Positions 44,024 to 55,165 of a stretch of DNA of 64,000 bases are shown in pieces. Every line of letters begins with the position of its first letter. Within the stretch, counting starts at the first letter, position 1. Below the pieces are notes generated by a model. It was given only the letters and a program-made list of their open reading frames with translations, did no database searches and had not been told where the DNA came from. Both the position numbers and the translations under genes were made by a program. The stretch comes from Cristatella mucedo (taxonomy: Eukaryota; Bryozoa; Phylactolaemata; Cristatellidae), in contig WPIO01000060.1 in NCBI GenBank assembly GCA_009760855.2, positions 710,001 through 774,000 on the forward strand. The letters run 5' to 3'.

Positions 44024-44454
44024 ATATATATAATGTTGTTTAATAATAAAGTATTATATATAATAATAAGAAGAATAGTATTAATGTTTTTGCATAGTGG
44101 CTTAAGGTAAGTAAAGATATTTCTTGTCACTTTGCATGCGGTGGAAAGGAAATTATTACGTCTGCAGTGGATAATTGGCAGAGACCTTAAAGAGTGCGAG
44201 ATGAATCCCGGGGATCCGTGCGGATGGTCCACGTTTTCCTCAATTTTCAATCCCGCTCGCAAGAGGCGATGCAATCGCCGCAAGCGTACAGTAAGATTTC
44301 ATTTTGTGCAGGCAGCTCAAAAGACGCGCCCTCTAACGGCTCGCGACGCCTTCTTTGTCCTGCCTATGAATGCAAGACGCGTCGAACTCTCTGGAAGCTT
44401 CTTCCAACGCTTCCAGCGCTGGCTACTGCACTTGGTGGGCAGCCACCCTTCTCC
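44024..44454. other. Unassigned sequence
   Basis: Overlapping frames 44,132-44,520 lack motifs. Confidence 0.45.
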
Positions 44455-45345
44455 GATGAAATGAGAATTACGCCAAAGCTACTAGTTATTGGGGAGAACC
44501 TAGCATTACTGCGAAATTAAAAAGCCGAGGCCTCAAAATATACTCGGCCGGCACATCTCCAGTGGGCTATGTAAGAAATCTGAACACAAAATTGGTTCCA
44601 CAGTCAGTATTCAATATATCATTTTGAATTATATATTGAATATTATATGATGAATATAATATCTCTTTCATTTTCGATTCGTAGACAATTCACTAGATGA
44701 GCACGTCAACTCCGCAGTCAATTCTGTTTAATTTCAGCCGCTAAATATTGCATTTTTTCTGGCCTGCTTCGACAGGGATGCCCAAATTCATCGGGGTCCG
44801 TTCATTTTTGCCACACCCCATCTTGAATTTTACAACTAAAAACTCACTAGAGGTCTTCTGGTCGGTGAAATAGACACTTATAGTTGGCTCGGCTGCCTGC
44901 AGCTAGACTTATTTTTCTCGGACTTCACAATTTCCACATCACACCACTTTCCACCGACCTGCACTAGCAGTGCATTGAATTAAAGGTGTCTCACTCGCTT
45001 GTAGATCCCTTCAATCACGTGTACCTGCTTACCAATCAGAACTACTTCCGAATGAGACTCAACATCGTACCACATGCTCTTCTTAAGCAAATCGTTTAGC
45101 AATGCCTTGACCAGACCTCAAGCCATTTGGAAGCCATGCCGTAAGTTCGTACGCGCTAAAATCCGGAGTTCTCTTAAGACTGATGTAACGATATCACCTT
45201 ACGTAAAATGTAAAAAGATGCTAGGTGAGGCAGGCACGTGCTTGTTATAGCATTAGCCGGGTTCACGTGAATTGTCGTATGATTGCTGATGTACGCCGAC
45301 ACCGTGCACGCTATCACTAACCAATTGACGTGCTTCGACTTCAGC
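44455..45345 (+). mobile_element. Ancient LINE-A relative
   Basis: The whole LINE-A C-terminus and 3' UTR can be followed at low identity. Landmarks are CTACTAGTTATTGGGGAGAA (LLVMGKP), CAACTCCGCAGTCAATTCTG (SSTVKSA), TCCACATCACACCACTTTCC (HITPLLADLH) and CACCGTGCACGCTATCACTA (3' UTR). An AT-rich insertion lies at 44,610-44,680. Heavily mutated. Confidence 0.7.
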
Positions 45346-46199
45346 TTATTTAAATTGCCGGCGAAGCTAATTAGTTTTATTTAGGCGATCGGAAGTCTCT
45401 GCTCTCGCCGCGTCGCAGCAGTGCGTGGAGCGATGTTACATTGAAATTGGCGAACGAAGGCGGGTGAACTCCTAAGGCGCGCCTCTAGCGTCCGCGCTGC
45501 TCGGCACCCGAGGACGGCACGAGATCAACTCCCTTTCATCTTTCAATTTTTCTTTGCTTCACACTGGGGGAGGGGGTGGCAACGAAAAATAAATGCGGGA
45601 GCTGGCGCCTCGCTGGCGGCCCGAGCCGTCTTAGGGAAGCGCTAGGAACCGGTGGCGACCGAGCCCAGTAACGCTCGTACGGCCGACGCGCCAGCAAGTC
45701 CCTGCTAGCGGAAAAGGGCATGCGGCGGCGGCAGCGGCGGCTGCGCGCAAGGCGCAAGGCTGCAGTCGGGTAGGAGCGAACAGAGGAGTGCAGCTCGATG
45801 CATTGAGCATGTTTTGTCGAAGAATTTGAGTAACGGAATTCCCACATTCGCGGCGTTGCGAGCATTTCCGCTCAAGCCCTTAGCCGCGACAGCTGGACGG
45901 CCAGCCAGTAACGCGTACGGAATCGTGCACAGGTACGCGGGCATAGCACGAACGTTCGCGGAACAGGAAAATACTCGCCCGCTGGGTCGGACGAAGAGAA
46001 GGCTCAGGCCGGAGCCGAGGCGTCTGCAGCTGTGTGACCTAAATGCTGCAACAATGTCCGGTGCAGGTAGCGCGCGTAGCCGGAAGCGAGTTGCCGACTC
46101 TCGGAGCAGAGCGAGCAGACGATTTCTTCTCGATCGCCAGAAGATCTCAATTCAGCGCGAAAAGCGGCGACGCGAATGGAAGCCATGGGAGCTCGCGTT
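45346..46199. other. Unassigned GC-rich sequence
   Basis: Open frames on both strands (45,536-45,944 minus, 45,814-46,497 plus) overlap each other. The plus-strand one runs into a SINE-1, so neither is called. Confidence 0.45.
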
Positions 46200-46341
46200 G
46201 CATGATATATATATAATTCATTTGTATAGCGCCCCAAGAGAACTTAATCTCTATTCAGGCGCTTCAAATGTGCCTCGGGGCTCGAGCCCACGACCTCAGC
46301 CAGACCTTGGTCCCCGGGGCGAGAGCACCTTAACCGCTGGA
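46200..46341 (-). mobile_element. SINE-1, near-consensus
   Basis: ATATATATATAATTCATTTG, TATAGCGCCCCAAGAGAACT, TTAATCTCTATTCAGGCGCT, GGGGCTCGAGCCCACGACCT, GAGCACCTTAACCGCTGGA. It is the cleanest SINE-1 in the window, with outer GCGCC/GGCGC and inner AGAGA/TCTCT tail stems both perfect. Confidence 0.9.
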
Positions 46342-46757
46342 GATGCTAAGATGCCAATGCAAGCACGGGTGACACTAATTGCCCCCGCCCCCAGATTAGT
46401 AAAATCTCTGGCTAGTAAAATGCTCCTAGTCATGCACAGTTACGTGCGCCAACCGCGCTGTAAAAACCGAGTTCCCTGGGGTTGCAAGGAACGCTGAGAG
46501 AAATATATATGCGTCCTTAGCCGATACTTGAACAACGCAAGGCGATCGCGGTTAGTGAGTTTGACCGTAAGCGAGCTCCGAACTCTGGGGTGCGCACGAG
46601 CAGACGCGTCGATCGCCAAAAGGTTTGAATCTAGTGCGTGCGAGAGACGGCGAGATGACGAGATGCTGAGGTCGAATTGTTAATTCCCGCGGCTCCAGCG
46701 GCCGACCGACCTTGACCGCTGGCAGCGGCTGCTGGAGAGAGGGAGGAGCGAGCGCGC

Positions 46758-46800
46758 GCGGCGCCGCTAGCCGGAGCTCCGCGCGAGCTAGCGGCGCCGC
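46758..46800. repeat. Perfect inverted repeat, 14-bp arms
   Basis: GCGGCGCCGCTAGC, 15-nt loop, GCTAGCGGCGCCGC. Confidence 0.92.
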
Positions 46801-47278
46801 TCTCTCCGCTGGACTCGTCGAGCCCAGCTGTCGCGGGGGCCGCTGAAAGGTCGTCGGGCTCTGAACGGGCTCCGAGCGGCCCAGACTCGCTCGCTACTCG
46901 CGCTCGCTACCTGCTCGCACGCGCTACGCGACCAACGCTGAAGTAATTCCGTCGGAATTTAGGTTGAAAACAGGAAATTCCTCGTTCAAAAGCCTGACCC
47001 TTCATCGCTAAGCGTTCCTCCGTCTGACTACTACTCGACCGTAGGCTCCGCGCACAGCGCCCGGCGTGCTGTTGCTGCCAGCAGTGCGAGAAGCAGCCAA
47101 TCGGGTTTAGGGAGCGAACCGCCACCACCCGCCGCCCTCCCTGCCCCCACCCCAACGCTCGGCTGACAATTATTCCTCGCCGTCGACCGTCGAGTGACGC
47201 GAGGCAGACCAGAGGCGCAGACCGGCAGAATCCGCTCCGGTCAAAAACGTTGGTGTTTGTTCGCTGTTCCAGGCGATT

Positions 47279-47325
47279 TAAAACCATTGCCCGCTGAAGG
47301 ACCGCTGATCCGGGCAATGGTTTTA
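47279..47325. repeat. Perfect inverted repeat, 15-bp arms
   Basis: TAAAACCATTGCCCG, 17-nt loop, CGGGCAATGGTTTTA. The T-rich right end resembles a terminator, but context gives no gene. Confidence 0.9.
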
Positions 47326-47514
47326 TTTAATGGTTTAATTGCTGATCCGCAGCTTCGAGATTAGAAAATCGTCTCAGCAGCAGCAGCCGGACTCAGCGTA
47401 GACTGAGTCGTTCGCTCAGCAGCACGGCGCGCACCCTGGCGGCGGCAAGATGGTGGATTGGCATATTGGCGCCGATTGCGTATTGAGTGGCTCAGAGTCG
47501 AAGTGAGGCTCCGT

Positions 47515-48272
47515 GCTCAATGATAACAAGCATCGTGTGACTAGAGATGCCATGCACTGAGTCAGCATGAAAATATGATGAATTGCAGCACAGTGTGTGC
47601 GCGAAAAAGCACGCAAAAAATGAATCACGTGGACACACTAAATGCTGCGACAAGTAGATGCGTTTGTAGTTTCTTTAAAAATGTCGTCGAGTGAGGGGAT
47701 GGCGTGATGCAAGTCGGGAGTGAGTTCCATGCTTTGGGAGCGTACAAACTAAATCCACTGTCTCCAAAGGATTAAAGGTGCATACGAGGTTAGTCGCTAA
47801 GTGACTAGAATAAGAAAAGTGAGCGGTACGACGCTCAGCCACGACGTAGTACGACGTAGTACGACGCTCAGCCACGACTCAGTACGACGCTCAGCCAGGT
47901 GGGGAAGCAGACCTGATGGGAAGGCTGGACCGAATAATGCATGGACCGATAAGTGAATGACAGAATTTTGAAGTCGATGCGCTGCTTGACTGGGAGCCAG
48001 TGCAGGTCGGCGAGAAGTGATGGGATGTGGCAACTGCAACGCTCACGACAGACAAGCCTAGCTGCAGAGTGTGTCTAAGCAAGCCCAAATTTTAGCACTG
48101 CTATGTTAATGAAAGTAGGCAGACTTGACTATGGTGTTGATGTGGTCTTCTAATGAAAGATCACTTCGGAACAGGACACATAGATTTAGTGCAGGTTCAA
48201 CAGGAGATATGCTGGCAGAGCCGATTTTGAGAGTTAGGTATTCCAATTTCTGAGTCACACTTGGTTCGCATA
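47515..48272 (-). mobile_element. Old LINE-A copy with internal tandem duplication
   Basis: Diverged antisense LINE-A from the 3' UTR (TGAATCACGTGGACACACTA) through TTTGAAGTCGATGCGCTGC to TATGCTGGCAGAGCCGATTT. A GTACGACGCTCAGCCACGAC unit is reiterated at about 47,826-47,895. Confidence 0.8.
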
Positions 48273-48617
48273 TGGCGAGCTCATAAGCTTAGAACGATCG
48301 GCTTCTACTGCTGCCGCTACCGGTTGCAGTTTGTTAAGCCGTGCTTACACTGCCCGCCTTGTTCTTCTGTCCTGCTCCTGTCGTGCTTGAGCTCCGCTTT
48401 AATCTTTGACTTTTTTGGAAGTTTACGCAGTGAGTTCATGCCTTCCTTCTCGCTTCCTACTCGCTCCACTTCTCGGGTGGTCGCTGAAAAATTGCAATGA
48501 TTTGAATACATCTTGCGCGATGCTCGATGAATTTAAACCCATTGCAATTTTTTTCTAGCGAGGCACCTCGTGATCTCATTTCAATAGCAAGAGCTCGTCT
48601 CATAAGGAGGGGCTCTA
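48273..48617. other. Unassigned sequence
   Basis: No element recognised. Confidence 0.5.
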
Positions 48618-48828
48618 AAAACAATAACACTAATACTAATGCACATTATAAAGTGCCCACAGAGAACTTAATCTCTTTGTAGGCGCTTTACATTTGCTGC
48701 GAAGGAAACACGATCAAATGGTTAGCAGTAGCGTGCTCCATAATTAACAAGTATAAAATGGTTAGGGGTGACATGCAGGTCAGCATGCAAATGTGGTTAG
48801 TGGCACCGTGCTCAGTGTCAGCATGCTG
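48618..48828 (-). mobile_element. LINE-A, left half, interrupted by LINE-B
   Basis: AACAATAACACTAATACTAA tail, hairpin and 3' UTR to CTCAGTGTCAGCATGC, where LINE-B begins. The copy resumes at 49,558. Confidence 0.83.
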
Positions 48829-49557
48829 TATCTAAGATTAGGAGCTGTCTTACACAGTGGCTTACAAAAAATTCAACTGGCTACTTAGTTCTGTCTCGGC
48901 TTGATTATTGCAATTCCCTTTTGGCTGGGCTACCAAAGAAAGCAACTAGGCCACTGCAGCTGACTATGAATATGGCTGCAAGGCTAGTTTTCAAGTCCCA
49001 GAGGTTTTTACCTTGTGTCTCCTTTGCTAAAAGAGTTAGGATGGCTGCTGGTTGATCAACTGATACAGAGCAAAGTTCTTACGCTGACCCACAAGGGCTG
49101 CCACGGCTTGGCTCTTCCATACCTAGCTGAACTGCTGCACCAGTTTCAGCCTCTTCGTGCCCTCAGGTCCTGTATGGACAATAAATTAGCTGTTCCATCC
49201 TTCCGCTTAAAGACCGTTGGCCACAGAAGCTATTGCTCTGCAGATCATAGGCTGTGGAGCTCGCTTCCACAATTCTTACGCAACGACAACTACTCTCCTG
49301 CTGCCGACTATGACTCATCCTCTTCAGCGGTCCTAAGCTGCTACTTTCATGCTACTCACTACCTCAACTGCTCTCCTGACTCTGCTATACTTCCCACTTT
49401 CTCTTTGTTGCGTGAAACGAAATCTGTTGGCTACCGAATGCGTACCGAAAGCCGCTTAGGCTGTGAGTGCGCTATACAAAAGTCCCCTGCGTAACTGCCA
49501 CATAGTCTTTGTGGAGTTACAGACGGAGATACGTTACATTACCTTACATTACATTAC
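48829..49557 (+). mobile_element. LINE-B nested in LINE-A, open to its natural stop
   Basis: Sense LINE-B truncated just 5' of LRLDYCNSLLAGLP. The frame 49,015-49,494 is open for 159 codons to the family stop after CAIQKSPA. The tail is GTGGAGTTACAGACGGAGAT followed by ACGTTACATTACCTTACATT repeats. An upstream frameshift lies near 49,010. Confidence 0.87.
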
Positions 49558-49908
49558 AAACGCACGTAAAGGTCGAATCACAAGGACCTTCTAAATGCTG
49601 TGATACAATAGGTGCGTTTTAAATTTATTTTTAAATGTGGTCAAGTCAGGGGATGTCTTGACACAAGCTGCGAGTGAGTTCCAGGCTTTGGCAGCATATT
49701 AACTAGAGGTACGGTCTCCAAGGGACTTGAGGTTTTTGTACGAGGTACTGGTAAAACGTTGGATTCCGAAAAGAGCGTACTATGCTTAGCCTGGTGAGGC
49801 AGTAGACCCGATAGGTAGGCTGGAGCCAAAGAATGAAAGGACCTAAAAGTGAGCGACAGAACCTTGAAGTCGATTGTTTCTTGATTGGTAGCCAGTGCAG
49901 GAGAATGC
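49558..49908 (-). mobile_element. LINE-A, right half
   Basis: ACGCACGTAAAGGTCGAATC resumes the 3' UTR. The ORF region follows to CTTGATTGGTAGCCAGTGCA. Confidence 0.82.
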
Positions 49909-50192
49909 TGGTAACCATACTCTAGCGGAAGCCAATAATCTCGCTCTAGCGGAACGCGTCGATGCTCTCACCAGTTACGCCGTCCGCTTTTGAAAGCAAC
50001 GAAGAAGGCGTGCCCGCGATGTGGCGCCTGCACGATGGACTGTTTGTACTCGTCCTGACCTCAGCATCAGTCCCAGAAGCAGGACCGTGCTCAGTTTCTG
50101 AGACTTTGTTCCGTCTTCCGTCAGTCTAGGACTGCACTCTCCGCGATTTTGGTGGCGTATGCACTCAAGGCTAACCATGAAGTAACTAAAGC

Positions 50193-51027
50193 ATGCTCTC
50201 GTTAGACGACCATATCAGCTCCACAGTCAAATCTGCCTATTTTCAGCTACATAACTTTGATAAAATTCGGGCTTGTTTAGATAAGGAAACCAAATATAAG
50301 TTGGTCCATGCATTCGTGATATCCCGTCTCGACTTCTGAAACTCACTGCTTACTGGCCTACCAGCATGTGCGATCAGGCGATTACAGCTGGTCAAAACTG
50401 TGCAGCTAAGCTTGCCTGTCGTGAGCGTCGAAGTTGCCACATCACACCACCTCTCACCGACCTGCACTGGCTACCAGTCAAGCAACGGATCGACTTCAAG
50501 GTTTTGTCGCTCACTTTGAGGTTACTTCATTCTTTGGCTCCAGCCTATCTCTCAGATCTTCTCCCCCATCAAGCCAAGCATCGCACCACCCGCTTTTTGG
50601 AATCCAACAGTTTACCAATACCTCGTACAAACCTCAAATTCTTTGGAGACCGTGCATTTAGTTCGTATGCTCCCAAAGCCTGGAACTCACTCCCGACTTG
50701 CATCAGAACATCCCCTGACTGGACCACGTTTAAAAAGAACTTTAAAACACACCTATTTAGGACAGCATTTAGTGTCCATGTGATTCGTTCCTGATGTGCT
50801 TATGCGTGCTGACACTGTGCATGCTGCCACTAACCACATTTGCATGGTGACCCTGTGCATGCCACATCTAACCATGTTAGTCATGTTGTTTATCAAGCAT
50901 GATATTACTCGCCATTCAATCGTGTTTCCGTTTGCAGCAAATGTAAAGCAAATGTAATCGCCTAGAAAGAGATTGAGTTATCTGAGGGCACTTTATCAAG
51001 TACATAATAATTATTATTATTATAAAG
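50193..51027 (+). mobile_element. LINE-A, 5'-truncated
   Basis: Starts in SLDDHISSTVKSAYFQL. In-frame stop near 50,337 and a deletion near 50,390. The last 142 codons (50,366-50,794) are open and include HWLPVKQRIDFKVLSLTLRL and FGDRAFSSYAPKAWNSLPTC. Tail at 50,957-51,021 with ATT repeats. Confidence 0.87.
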
Positions 51028-51099
51028 CATGAAGGAAGCATGAAGGAAGCAGAGCGGAGCGTGTAAACACGCCTCGTAAAAGGATCCTGCTTAGGGTTA
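51028..51099. other. Short unassigned gap
   Basis: Contains a direct repeat of GCATGAAGGAA at 51,028-51,050. Confidence 0.5.
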
Positions 51100-51246
51100 G
51101 AGCAGGGGGGAGTAAGGTGCTCGCTCTTCACCACTCAGGTCGTGGGTTCGAGTCGTGCAGTGGGCGATGGCAGTGGGTTGATTCTTCGTCTCCCATGGCG
51201 AGCATCGGCAATAGCTGGTGAGGCGCTACTGCCACTGTGCAAATGA
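51100..51246 (+). mobile_element. tRNA-derived SINE, variant body
   Basis: The head has an A-box-like AGTAAGGTGCTCGC and a perfect B box GTGGGTTCGAGTCGTG followed by CAGTGGGCGATGG, as in SINE-2. The rest differs from both SINE families and ends GCCACTGTGCAAATGAA. Confidence 0.6.
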
Positions 51247-51748
51247 ACCCGCAAAAACAGCTAATGACTATTTTTTGTAGCACCGCAGCTCCTCCTCGGA
51301 CCTGGACAAGCCGGGCGCATTTTCAAGCACGTCTAACCGCCGGTCTCACGTTGGTCGGCGTGGGACGGCGATTTGGCTGGAGACGCAGAGCGCAAATCGC
51401 GTTCTTACACAAAATCTGGAGCCACCGTCTGCGATAGTGACACCGAGGCAGCGGCAGCGGCTACTTCCGCGGGTACTTCCGCCTGAAAGCTTTGAAGCTT
51501 TCTTCGCTTTCCTCCTTTCGTTGAACGATTGATTTAATATCGATTTCGCATCGATATTAATATGGAACGATCGATGTCATATCAAAAGCTTGTTGCGCTC
51601 GGCTCACGCTTCGATACTTCGGACATCCGCCGCATCCGCGTCCGTCGGCGTCCGTCGCTACGTTTCCTGTTGGCCAATCATGACTGGATAGGGTTAGCGC
51701 TTAAGTGCTAGCTTCTCAGCCTTTGGCCTGTGTGCCGCAAACTTTTGA
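51247..51748. other. Unassigned sequence
   Basis: No gene recognised. ATATCGATTTCGCATCGATAT inverted repeat near 51,540. Confidence 0.5.
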
Positions 51749-52410
51749 TAACAATAATAACAATTATAATTATGAACTTGATAAAGCGCCCTCAGAGAAC
51801 TCAATCTCTTTCTAAGCGCTTTACATTTTCTGCAAAGGTAAACGCGATTGAATGGTCAGTAATATTACGCTTGATAAACAATATGAATAATATGGTTAGG
51901 GGTGATATGCACAGGGTCACCATGCAAATGTGGTTAGTGGCAGCATGCACAGTGTCAGCACGCGTAAGCACATCAGGGACGAATCACAGGGACCCACTAA
52001 ATGCTGTCCTAAATAGGTTTGTTTTTAAGTTCTTTTTAAATGTGGCACAGTCAGGGGATATTCTGACGCAAGTCGGGAGTAAGTTCCAGGCTTTGGGAGC
52101 ATATGAACTGAATGCATGGTATCCAAAGGATTTTAGTCTTCAAGGTTTTGGTAAACTCTTGGATTTTAAAAAGCGGGTGGTACTATGCTTGGTCTGGTTG
52201 GGGAGTAGATCATAGAGATATGCTGGAGCCAAAGAATGAAGTGACCTAAACGTAAGCGACTAAACTTTGAAGCTGATCCGTTGCTTGACTGGTAGCCAGT
52301 GCAGGTCGGCGAGAAGTGGTGTGATGTGGCAACTGCGATGCTCACGACAGACAAGCCTAGCTGCAGAGTTTTGCTCTAGCTGTTATCGCCTGATTGCACA
52401 TGCCGGTAGG
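51749..52410 (-). mobile_element. LINE-A, 5'-truncated
   Basis: (AAT)-rich tail, hairpin, 3' UTR and C-terminal ORF in broken frames, ending at CGCCTGATTGCACATGCCGG. Confidence 0.86.
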
Positions 52411-52429
52411 GGTTGTTTTGCTATCTCGA

Positions 52430-52617
52430 CCTAGCTCCTTTGCAGCATATGTAAAGTGCCGAGAAGGAGATTAAGTTCAGAAGAAATGTTGTTGTTCACT
52501 GAACATGCTGCCGCTAACCATTCGATCATGCTTCCTTTACAACAAATGTAAAGTGCCTAGAAAGAGATTGAGTTCTCCGACTGGGCTCTACAACAAATGT
52601 ATTATTATCATTACTAT
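52430..52617 (+). mobile_element. Two LINE-A-type tail fragments in sense
   Basis: Two successive tail copies: CAGCATATGTAAAGTGCCGA near 52,443, and ACAACAAATGTAAAGTGCCT near 52,541 followed by AGAAAGAGATTGAGTTCTCC and TATTATTATC. Both are severely truncated. Confidence 0.7.
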
Positions 52618-52928
52618 GCACTGCTCGGCTTGCCCAGGTCGTGATAGGTCAAGGTGGAGGGGCACCGCGATAAAGAAAAGAAGGCAGTGTTTCCGGGTTG
52701 CAACGACGACGGCTTTCTTGACGCGAACCGCCGGGTGACGCGCGCGCCCAGCCAGCTATTAAGCAGCGTATGAATGCGAATGACTTTTCTCGTAAATCGA
52801 TTTTCGACCTTCCTCAGCTTTCGGTTACCATGTCATCATACATTACGAATTTTGTGGGAGGAGCCAAGTCGGCAGACTCTCGAGAAGGAGAGTCGGCTTC
52901 AACTGTTTGGCTCCTCATCTGTAGGTTA
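52618..52928. other. Unassigned sequence
   Basis: No element recognised. Confidence 0.5.
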
Positions 52929-53047
52929 TAATAATAAGAATAATAATAATGCACTTCATAAAGCGCCCTCAGAGAACTCAATCTCTTTCTAGGCGCTTTA
53001 CATTTGCTGCAAAGAGAAATGCAATTGTATGGTGAGTAATATCATGA
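52929..53047 (-). mobile_element. LINE-A tail, about 120 bp
   Basis: (AAT)n, consensus hairpin and 3' UTR up to GGTGAGTAATATCATGA. No coding part. Confidence 0.83.
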
Positions 53048-53666
53048 CGATATTCGATGACCAAGACCGCTTCGTTGTTGCTTGTAACTCGATCGAGGGA
53101 GCTTCAGGGTTCCGAAGTCCCTGAAATAAGAGGTCGGCGTGGAGCGGCATTTGCAGGCATGCTGCAGTCGCCGTAGAACAGGAAACCACGGCCAAAAAAA
53201 CGCTCAAACAGGGGAGTACGACCGGCGGCCATCGAACAGCAGTCGAGCACTCCAGGCGCCTCCGCCGCCTCTTCTTTGGCGCTCGCGCGCTCGCGCACGG
53301 GCCGCTCCGCATTCCCGACTTCCCGCGCTCTGCCAATCTTCCTCATCGCGGTTGGTCATTAGCGGTGGCTTATCGGCGAGTCGTTGCCGCGGTGGGTGCC
53401 GGCGCCTTTGCGTTGCGATTAGCAGCTTATTTAGCTCTGGAAGGAAAGACGAAAACAGCGGCGGTTCAGCTAGCTTCCGGTGGCCGCTGATATCATCACA
53501 GAGGGGCTAGTGAGCGAGGTTGAAGACCGAGGTCAGCCTCAGGGAAGCGGACGATTGCGCTGCCGATCGGCGGTGACGCATCGTCCCAGCACTAGACGAA
53601 TAGGCAAATGAGGGCGGTTAGACACTCGCTAGCGCTAGTTGGGGAATATAGCGAGTACGAGCGAGC

Positions 53667-53669
<3 letters not shown>
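53048..53669. other. Unassigned GC-rich sequence
   Basis: Overlapping frames on both strands without motifs. Confidence 0.45.
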
Positions 53670-53763
<94 letters not shown>

Positions 53764-53784
53764 GAGAGAGAGAGAGAGAGAGCG
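53670..53784. repeat. (GA)n microsatellite with CG interruptions
   Basis: GA tracts broken by GAGCGAGCGA and GCGG. Confidence 0.95.
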
Positions 53785-53814
53785 GAAGTGAGAGAGAAGC
53801 TGAAACGAAAGAGA

Positions 53815-53925
53815 GAAACAGACAGGCAGAGACAAAGACAGAGACAGACACAAAGGCAGTGACAAATATGGAGACAAAGACAGTGACAGAAGCAGAGACA
53901 GAGACAGAGACAGAGACAGAAAGTT
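53815..53925. repeat. (AGACAG)n-type hexamer repeat
   Basis: Imperfect GACAGA/GACAAA units, ending with four perfect GAGACA copies. Confidence 0.85.
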
Positions 53926-54130
53926 AGCGTAAGAGATTTCAAATTGACGGATGAAGGCGGGAAGCGCTGAATATAGTGCAGGTACACTAATCACTAATCC
54001 GAAATTTGTCCTTCATCTTCATGCTCCTAACTGAATACCTTCTTTTATTTTATATATCACTCTTATCTAACTTATCATTGTCTCTTAATTTCTATTAATT
54101 TATCTTTGATTCTAAATCTAGTGTTCTAAT

Positions 54131-54139
54131 CTCTCTCCC

Positions 54140-54189
<50 letters not shown>

Positions 54190-54190
54190 T
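54131..54190. repeat. (CT)n(TA)n microsatellite
   Basis: CT tract to about 54,166, then TA to 54,189, directly before a SINE-2 start. Confidence 0.93.
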
Positions 54191-54345
54191 GGTGAGACGT
54201 TATGGGACACTACGTAAGATGGCTGCTCGTCACGACCGAGGTCTTGGGTTCAAATCATGCGGTTGGCAGTCCTTTATTGCCACTGCAAGCGGCGGCGATA
54301 GTCCTTAAGGCTTTTCTACCCCTATACCAAAAGAGGCTGTTAGAA
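54191..54345 (+). mobile_element. SINE-2, full-length, diverged
   Basis: GGTGAGACGTTATGGGACAC start, TCTTGGGTTCAAATCATGCG B box, CCTTTATTGCCACTGCAAGC, CCTTAAGGCTTTTCTACCCC, TATACCAAAAGAGGCTGTTA. Confidence 0.83.
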
Positions 54346-54465
54346 TAGTCTGCCCGACTTAAAAAAAAACACGGAAATACGAACTTGGTCATGATCACGG
54401 AAAAATCGCAAATCAAAATGTATCCAAGAAAACTTTCAAAATTCGCGAGAATCACTAGATTTGAC

Positions 54466-54578
54466 AACGCATGATATTACTCACCATTCAATCGCATTTC
54501 CCTTTGCAGCAAATTTACAGCGCCTAGAAAACGATTGGGTTCTCTGAGGGCACTTTATCAAGTGCATTATTATTATAA
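54466..54578 (+). mobile_element. LINE-A tail, about 110 bp
   Basis: GCATGATATTACTCACCATT, GCGCCTAGAAAACGATTGGG, TTCTCTGAGGGCACTTTATC, ATTATTATTAT. Severely 5'-truncated. Confidence 0.83.
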
Positions 54579-54828
54579 CGCAAAAAACAGTAGGGAGGAG
54601 TCTGCAGGAAACGATGTTGATTCACTGAGGGCTACTATATAGCAATCTCGATTTACAAAAATTCGTCTTATGACATACAGGTTTCCGTAATTCGTTAGTT
54701 CGGGGCTGACTGTACGTGTAGCATAAGTATTCATTTAATGTCGACAGTGTCATCTCTTTTTCCTTCTCGTTCTCCTTTCCCTTTCATTCTCTTTCACTCT
54801 CTTTCCATCTACCTCACTCTTTCGCTCT

Positions 54829-54847
54829 CTCTCTCTCTCCCTCTTTC

Positions 54848-54930
<83 letters not shown>
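54829..54930. repeat. (CT)n microsatellite
   Basis: Imperfect then pure CT for about 100 bp, within a pyrimidine tract starting near 54,750. Confidence 0.95.
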
Positions 54931-54933
<3 letters not shown>

Positions 54934-54944
54934 TCTCGATCTCG

Positions 54945-55165
54945 CTCTAGATCTTCTCTATATCTTCTCTAGATCTTCTCTAGATCTTCTCTATATCTTC
55001 TCTAGATCTTCTCTAGATCTTCTCTAGATCTTCTCTAGATCTTCTCTAGATCTTCTCTAGATCTTCTCTAGATCTTCTCTAGATCTTCTCTAGATCTTCT
55101 CTAGATCTTCTCTAGATCTTTTCTAGATCTTCTCTAGATCTTCTCTAGATCTAGATCTCTCGCTC
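54945..55165. repeat. 11-bp minisatellite, about 19 units
   Basis: The unit TCTAGATCTTC contains overlapping XbaI (TCTAGA) and BglII (AGATCT) sites. A few units carry TATATC or TTTTC variants. It grows out of the adjacent CT tract. Confidence 0.93.

Larger units (their letters stand above)
46342..47514. other. Unassigned GC-rich sequence with hairpins
   Basis: Perfect inverted repeats at 46,758-46,800 and 47,279-47,325. No gene recognised. Confidence 0.45.

Noticed and set aside
54945-55165. CRISPR-like array
   Set aside because: The units are contiguous 11-mers with no spacers; this is a minisatellite in an animal genome.
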